A stretch of DNA of 64,000 bases from Actinomycetales bacterium. Its GTDB lineage: Bacteria > Actinomycetota > Actinomycetes > Actinomycetales > Dermatophilaceae. Both the position numbers and the translations under genes were made by a program. The stretch spans positions 57,545 through 121,544 of the forward strand of contig JADJVI010000014.1 of the NCBI GenBank assembly GCA_016710645.1, written 5' to 3'. Shown in pieces: positions 59,826 through 64,000 of the stretch (the stretch's first letter is position 1; every line of letters starts with the position of its first letter). The notes beneath the pieces are model-generated. The model was not told the origin of the DNA. It was given only the letters and a program-made list of their open reading frames with translations, and did no database searches.

Positions 59826-59879
59826 CGAGGGGTGAAAACCGGTGGCGGACCGCGGTGTCGAGCGTGGGAGGCTAGTCCC

Positions 59880-61094
59880 ATGCGAGAGCTGAAGCAGTCC
59901 AAGAAGCTGGCCGACGTCTGTTACGACATCCGTGGGCCGGTGTTGGAGGAGGCCAAGCGCCTCGAAGACGACGGCCATCGCATCCTCAAGCTCAATATCG
60001 GCAACCCTGCACCCTTCGGGTTCGAGGCGCCCGACGAGATCCTCGTCGACATGATCGCCCAATTGCCTTCTGCGCAAGGCTATTCCGATAGCAAGGGGAT
60101 CATCTCGGCGCGTCGCGCGGTCACCCAGTACTACCGACTCAAGGGCGTCGAGGGCGTCGGCACCGAGGACGTCTACCTCGGCAACGGCGTGAGCGAGCTC
60201 ATCGTCATGGCGATGCAGGCGATGCTCGACAACGGCGACGAGGTGCTCATCCCCGCGCCGGACTACCCGCTGTGGACCGCCGGCGCGGCGCTGGCTGGTG
60301 GCAAGCCGGTCCACTACCTCTGCGACGAGGGCAGCGGCTGGCTTCCCGACCTGGCGGACATGGCGGCCAAGATCACCCCGCGCACCAAGGCGATCGTCGT
60401 CATCAACCCCAACAACCCAACCGGCGCGGTCTACCCCGAAGAAGTGCTGCTGCAGATCGTCGAACTGGCCCGTCAGCACGAGCTCGTGCTCATGGCCGAC
60501 GAGATCTACGACAAGATCCTCTACGACGACGCGGTCCACGTGTCGTTGGCCTCCCTGGCGCCGGACGTCTTCTGCCTCAGCTTCAACGGCCTGTCCAAGG
60601 CCTATCGGGTCGCCGGTTTTCGGTCCGGATGGATGGCTCTGTCGGGGCCACGCCACCACGCGCGGTCGTTCATCGAGGGGCTCAACATCCTGGCCAATAT
60701 GCGCCTGTGCGCCAATGTGCCCTCGCAGCACGCGATCGCGACCGCGCTGGGGGGCTACCAGTCGATCACCGAGTTGGTGCTTCCGGGCGGGCGGTTGCTG
60801 GAGCAGCGCAACCGTGCGTGGGAGCTGCTCAACCAGATCCCCGGCGTCAGCTGCACCAAGCCTGGCGGCGCGCTCTACCTCTTCCCGCGACTGGACCCCA
60901 CCGTGCACCAGATCCACGATGACGAGCGTTTCGCCCTCGATCTGGTGCGCGCGCAGAAGATCCTCGTCGTGCAGGGCACCGGCTTCAACTGGCCGCGGCC
61001 GGACCATTTCCGCATCGTCACGTTGCCCCATGTCGAGGACCTCGAAGAAGGCATCGAGCGGATCGGGACCTTCCTGTCCAGCTACCGCCAGTAG
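59880..61094 (+). CDS. alaT: alanine/aromatic aminotransferase (AlaT type)
   Basis: A 404-residue PLP enzyme very like mycobacterial AlaT. Motifs are YDIRGPVLEEAKRLE, GNPAPFGF, GYSDSKGI, NPNNPTGAVYP, DEIYDKILYD, the PLP-Lys in FNGLSKAYRVAGFRSGWM and the terminal carboxylate Arg in HFRIVTLP. It interconverts alanine and pyruvate with 2-oxoglutarate. ATG 59880. Confidence 0.92.
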   Translation: MRELKQSKKLADVCYDIRGPVLEEAKRLEDDGHRILKLNIGNPAPFGFEAPDEILVDMIAQLPSAQGYSDSKGIISARRAVTQYYRLKGVEGVGTEDVYLGNGVSELIVMAMQAMLDNGDEVLIPAPDYPLWTAGAALAGGKPVHYLCDEGSGWLPDLADMAAKITPRTKAIVVINPNNPTGAVYPEEVLLQIVELARQHELVLMADEIYDKILYDDAVHVSLASLAPDVFCLSFNGLSKAYRVAGFRSGWMALSGPRHHARSFIEGLNILANMRLCANVPSQHAIATALGGYQSITELVLPGGRLLEQRNRAWELLNQIPGVSCTKPGGALYLFPRLDPTVHQIHDDERFALDLVRAQKILVVQGTGFNWPRPDHFRIVTLPHVEDLEEGIERIGTFLSSYRQ

Positions 61095-61127
61095 TCACTC
61101 ACCATCCCGCACCCGCGGGGGCGCCGG

Positions 61128-61784
61128 TCAGCCGATGCTGGTCCCGGCCCCCGCCATCATCGCGGCGAACGCCACCACGTAGAAAAGAATGCCCAGCACG
61201 GTGAGGACCGTGGCGATGATCCCGCAGATCATGCCGGCCTTCACCTGGCCGCGGTTGCTGAAGTGTTGGCCGCTGGAGTCGATCTCGCGCAGCGTATTGC
61301 GGCCCATGATCCACGCCACCGGTCCGGCGATCTGGCACAACAGCAGACCGACGATGCCCAGCACGAGAATGGTCGTCCCCTGGGGGTGCTCCACCCCGCC
61401 CGTCGCACCGGCATACGGGCCGTAGGGGTTGTAGGGGTTTTGCGGCCCGTAGCCTGGGGCCGGCGCTCCGGCGCCATAGGGAGGATAGGCCTGCCCGGGC
61501 TGGGGGTACTGGCCCGGCTGGGGGTATTGGCCGGGGTACGGCGGCGCGGGGGGAGGCGTTGACTGCTGCGGCGGGTAGGGGGAGGAGCCTGAGGCGTCCG
61601 AAGAACCCGGGTATGCCGGCGGCGGCAGCGCCGAAGGCGGGATCGGCGTCGTCGCGGAGGACGATATCGGCCCGGTCTCCCCCCATGGCGAGGTGATGGG
61701 GGCGGTGGCGTCCGGATGCACGCTGTCACTGGCGGCGCTGGTCGGGTCGGTGAAGGGAGACTGCGACCCCGGGTCAGTACTCAT
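61128..61784 (-). CDS. DUF4190 membrane protein with Pro-rich N-terminus
   Basis: A 218-residue protein. A Pro/Gly/Gln/Tyr-rich lead (repeats such as GQYPQPGQYPQPGQ) covers about 130 residues, then a DUF4190-type module with two helices (TTILVLGIVGLLLCQIAGPVAWIMG and AGMICGIIATVLTVLGILFYVVAFAAMMAG). Function unknown; common in actinobacteria near septal or secretion genes. ATG 61784. Confidence 0.82.
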   Translation of the reverse strand: MSTDPGSQSPFTDPTSAASDSVHPDATAPITSPWGETGPISSSATTPIPPSALPPPAYPGSSDASGSSPYPPQQSTPPPAPPYPGQYPQPGQYPQPGQAYPPYGAGAPAPGYGPQNPYNPYGPYAGATGGVEHPQGTTILVLGIVGLLLCQIAGPVAWIMGRNTLREIDSSGQHFSNRGQVKAGMICGIIATVLTVLGILFYVVAFAAMMAGAGTSIG

Positions 61785-61830
61785 GCCGGCAAGCCTATGT
61801 CGGGCGGCCCCCGGATGAGAGGGTGTCGCC

Positions 61831-62307
61831 ATGGTGCCGAGCCCCGAACTTTCCCCCTCTGAACCGACCGCCTCACCGTCGGGCCGCAGGTCGGTCCGCC
61901 TCGAGCGCACAGCCCCCGGCCGGTATGCCGTCCACAACGTTCGCGGCGGCACCGTCACGCTCGGGCGGGGAGATGACACGGCATACACGCCGGTGGAGTT
62001 GCTGCTGGCCGCGATTGCGGGATGCACGTCGGTCGACGTCGACGAGGTGACCACGCGTCGCAGCGAGCCCGAGTCGTTCGTCGTGGACGTCGTCGCCGAC
62101 AAGGTCTCCGACGAGCTCGGCAATCACCTAGCGGGAGTCGAGATCACCTTCCGGCTGGAGTTCCCCGACACCGATGCCGGGCAGGCGGCTGCGGGGATGG
62201 TCGAGCGAGTGGTGCGCCTGTCGCACGAGAAGCTCTGCACGGTCAGCCGCACGGTGATGCTCCCAACGCCGGTGTGCAGCGTCGTCGGCGACACCGTCAT
62301 CGAATAG
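61831..62307 (+). CDS. OsmC-family peroxiredoxin-like protein
   Basis: A 158-residue OsmC/Ohr-type protein. The two conserved cysteines are in AGCTSVDV and SHEKLCTVSRT, the positions used to reduce organic hydroperoxides. It resembles the general OsmC group more than Ohr. Start ATG 61831; divergent from the DUF4190 gene. Confidence 0.88.
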   Translation: MVPSPELSPSEPTASPSGRRSVRLERTAPGRYAVHNVRGGTVTLGRGDDTAYTPVELLLAAIAGCTSVDVDEVTTRRSEPESFVVDVVADKVSDELGNHLAGVEITFRLEFPDTDAGQAAAGMVERVVRLSHEKLCTVSRTVMLPTPVCSVVGDTVIE

Positions 62308-62364
62308 CAGACGCGCGACGAAAACCGTTGTGCGCGAGTCAGATTGAGCCGAGCTGAGCTCGAC

Positions 62365-63195
62365 TCAGCGTGGCGGCAGTTTGCGCACCGTGAGGATCTG
62401 CTCGCAGCGCCCCACCGCCCCGTGTGCGTCGTGCAGAGTGGTCGCGGTGAGGCCGACGCCCTGCTCGCCCAGGGTGACCAGGGTGTCGAAGCCGACCCAC
62501 TGGCCGGGTCCGCCGACCGGCTCGCGATAGAGATGCACCGACACGTCGATATTGGGGAACATCCACTCGCTGGGGTCGACGCGCGTGTTCATCCCGTTGG
62601 CGGTGTCGACCAGGCCGAGGTAGGCCGCGACCGGCGAGACCTCCTCGTCGGCGACGACGGTCAGGGGCGTGCGGATCCACGCCCGGCCCCGACCACGCTC
62701 GCGATCGGGCGCGCCGACGAACTCGATGGAACGGATGTAGCCGCCGCCCCACATCTGCGAGGGCTCCCAGGTCGCCCAGCCCTCCGGGCCGGCCATCGGC
62801 TCGGGGAAGCCGCCCGCCACGGCAGCGGAGTCGTGCTGCGCCAGCCGCCAGGCCGTCGCGCGGATGACCTCGCGGCGCCCGGCGATGGCGACCGCTTCGA
62901 TCATCTCGATGGTGCGCCCCGGCCGCACGGTGCGCACCTGGACGCTCGTCGGCAGCGCCGGGATCATCCCGAGGATCTCGTAGGTGACTCGCGCGAGCTG
63001 CATCTCCGGCCGCGGCTCGTGCCGGGTCAGCGCATGCGCCACCAGACCGGATACAGGCGCCATGTGCTGCTCGTGCGGGTTCCACGCGCCCTGGGTGTTG
63101 AGCGTCGGCTGGAACTCGGTGTCCGACAGCCGCACGTAATACGCGCTCGGGTGCTCTTGCAGGTCGGGAAGGGCGTCGAAGTCCACGATCGCCAC
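62365..63195 (-). CDS. acyl-CoA thioesterase-like protein (double hot-dog)
   Basis: A 276-residue protein of the TesB-like thioesterase family (double hot-dog). Family-like segments are SVQVRTVRPGRTIEMIEAVAIAGRREVIRATAWRL in the first half and ISVHLYREPVGQWVGFDTLVTLG-type sequence in the second. Actinobacterial members cleave long-chain acyl-CoA. Start GTG 63195. The substrate is unknown. Confidence 0.85.
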   Translation of the reverse strand: MAIVDFDALPDLQEHPSAYYVRLSDTEFQPTLNTQGAWNPHEQHMAPVSGLVAHALTRHEPRPEMQLARVTYEILGMIPALPTSVQVRTVRPGRTIEMIEAVAIAGRREVIRATAWRLAQHDSAAVAGGFPEPMAGPEGWATWEPSQMWGGGYIRSIEFVGAPDRERGRGRAWIRTPLTVVADEEVSPVAAYLGLVDTANGMNTRVDPSEWMFPNIDVSVHLYREPVGGPGQWVGFDTLVTLGEQGVGLTATTLHDAHGAVGRCEQILTVRKLPPR

Positions 63196-63277
63196 ACTAG
63201 TGAGTCGGCTACGGCCCGGCGCGGGGGCGGGTCAGTCGCCCAGCCGGTATGCCGTGTGCCCACCCCGCGGGGGTGGG

Positions 63278-64000
63278 TCAGTCGTCCAGGCCGTAGGCCG
63301 CCGCCACGGGAGCCTTGGCGACCCGTTGACGCTGCTCGCCCAGGCCGTCGATGGCCAACTCGACAACGTCACCGTCTTGCAGGTAGGGGAAGCGGCCCGA
63401 CAGCGCAACGCCTTCGGGGGTGCCGGTGAGGACGAGGTCGCCGGGGTCGAGGGTCATGACCTGGCTCAGGGCGCGCACGATGCTCGCGACGTTGAAGATC
63501 ATGTCGGCGGTGGTCGAGTCCTGCCGGACGTCGCCGCTGACCCAGGACTGCAGGCGCAGGTCCTGCACGTCGGGGATTTGGTCGATCGGCACGAGCGCCG
63601 GACCCACCGGGCAGAAGGTCGGCGCCGATTTGCCCTTGGACCACTGCCCGCCCGAGATCTCCAACTGGAAGGCCCGCTCGGAGACGTCGTTGGCGATGGT
63701 CACCCCGGCGACGCAGTCCAGGGCCTCGGAGTCCGACGCCAGGTTGGCCGCAGTCCGGCCGATGACGAGGGCGAGTTCGACCTCCCAGTCGAGCTTCTCG
63801 GCCCCGGCCGGCATCCGGATCTCATCGAACGGCCCGACGACGGTGTTGGGGTGCTTGAAGAAGACGACCGGGTGGGCGGGGGGCGCGATGCCCGACTCGG
63901 CCGCGTGGGCTGCGTAATTGGCGCCCAGGCAGATCACGGCGCCGGGCCGGGCGATCGGCGCACCGATGCGGTCCTTGCCGGCTTCGATGCGGCGCAGGCT
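63278..64000 (-). CDS. fumarylacetoacetate hydrolase family protein, 5' truncated
   Basis: At least 241 residues of an FAH-fold hydrolase or isomerase; the start lies beyond the window edge. Landmarks are CLGANYAAHAAE, the metal-binding WEVELALVIGR, the NDVSERAFQ loop, KSAPTFCPVGP and LVLTGTPEGV. Members act on acylpyruvates or aromatic-degradation intermediates. The gap to the thioesterase (63196-63277) holds one GGTATGCCGT word (63246-63255). Confidence 0.92.
   Translation of the reverse strand, partial: SLRRIEAGKDRIGAPIARPGAVICLGANYAAHAAESGIAPPAHPVVFFKHPNTVVGPFDEIRMPAGAEKLDWEVELALVIGRTAANLASDSEALDCVAGVTIANDVSERAFQLEISGGQWSKGKSAPTFCPVGPALVPIDQIPDVQDLRLQSWVSGDVRQDSTTADMIFNVASIVRALSQVMTLDPGDLVLTGTPEGVALSGRFPYLQDGDVVELAIDGLGEQRQRVAKAPVAAAYGLDD

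Overview
The window is a 64-kb, very GC-rich chromosomal segment from a high-GC actinobacterium. Supporting markers are the mycobacterial-type NadE catalytic triad spacing, a proteasome activator (Bpa), a LigD-type polymerase domain, a DUF222/HNH endonuclease, an FprA-type ferredoxin reductase, a KstD-like dehydrogenase and many GTG starts with GGAGG sites. A member of the Intrasporangiaceae/Dermatophilaceae or a relative is my best guess, by gestalt only. I see no rRNA, tRNA, CRISPR array, IS element or prophage.

Layout. 1-4.7 kb: truncated LigD polymerase domain, lipoprotein, phosphotransferase, DUF1905 protein, NAD synthetase. 4.8-7.6 kb: a probable sulfide-response unit, a TDT/SLAC1-type transporter and an SQR-like flavoprotein, each behind the same CsoR/CstR-type inverted repeat, closed by an intrinsic terminator. 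8-20 kb: GNAT, DUF1015, K+ channel, ferredoxin reductase, SGNH hydrolase, a small TIR/deoxyribosyltransferase-like gene, a lipoprotein amidase, a GH13 glucosidase, a saccharopine-dehydrogenase-like reductase and an SDR. 20-32 kb: methyltransferase, ThpR plus acyl-CoA synthetase, DUF222/HNH nuclease, PH-domain protein, aminotransferase, polysaccharide deacetylase, DUF998 protein, FAD dehydrogenase. 32.5-35.5 kb: a Panacea/Doc toxin-antitoxin pair and two tandem XRE paralogues. 35.7-42.7 kb: Bpa, then a PadR-ABC-FtsX efflux-type operon whose permease is frameshifted, VanZ and quinone reductase. 42.7-49.8 kb: MFS, DUF559 protein, a ribosome-hibernation-like pair, VOC, YbaK, HutF. 49.8-56.7 kb: TPP riboswitch, thiBPQ and an unusual double-ATPase fused to membrane helices. 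56.7-64 kb: formate-THF ligase, phosphatase, AlaT-type aminotransferase, OsmC, thioesterase, truncated FAH hydrolase.

The most striking signal is not a gene. An 8-10-base word, core GTATGCCG with preferred flanks giving GGTATGCCGT, occurs about 110 times on both strands, roughly once per 580 bases, where composition predicts two or three. It lies mostly inside genes, in all three codon phases, and often forces the rare ATA codon. It behaves like a DNA-level signal (uptake-sequence-like or HIP1-like) that I do not recognise from any described actinobacterial system. Two families of intergenic hairpins, one coupled to G-run tracts, and many in-frame short tandem repeats are secondary genome-wide themes.
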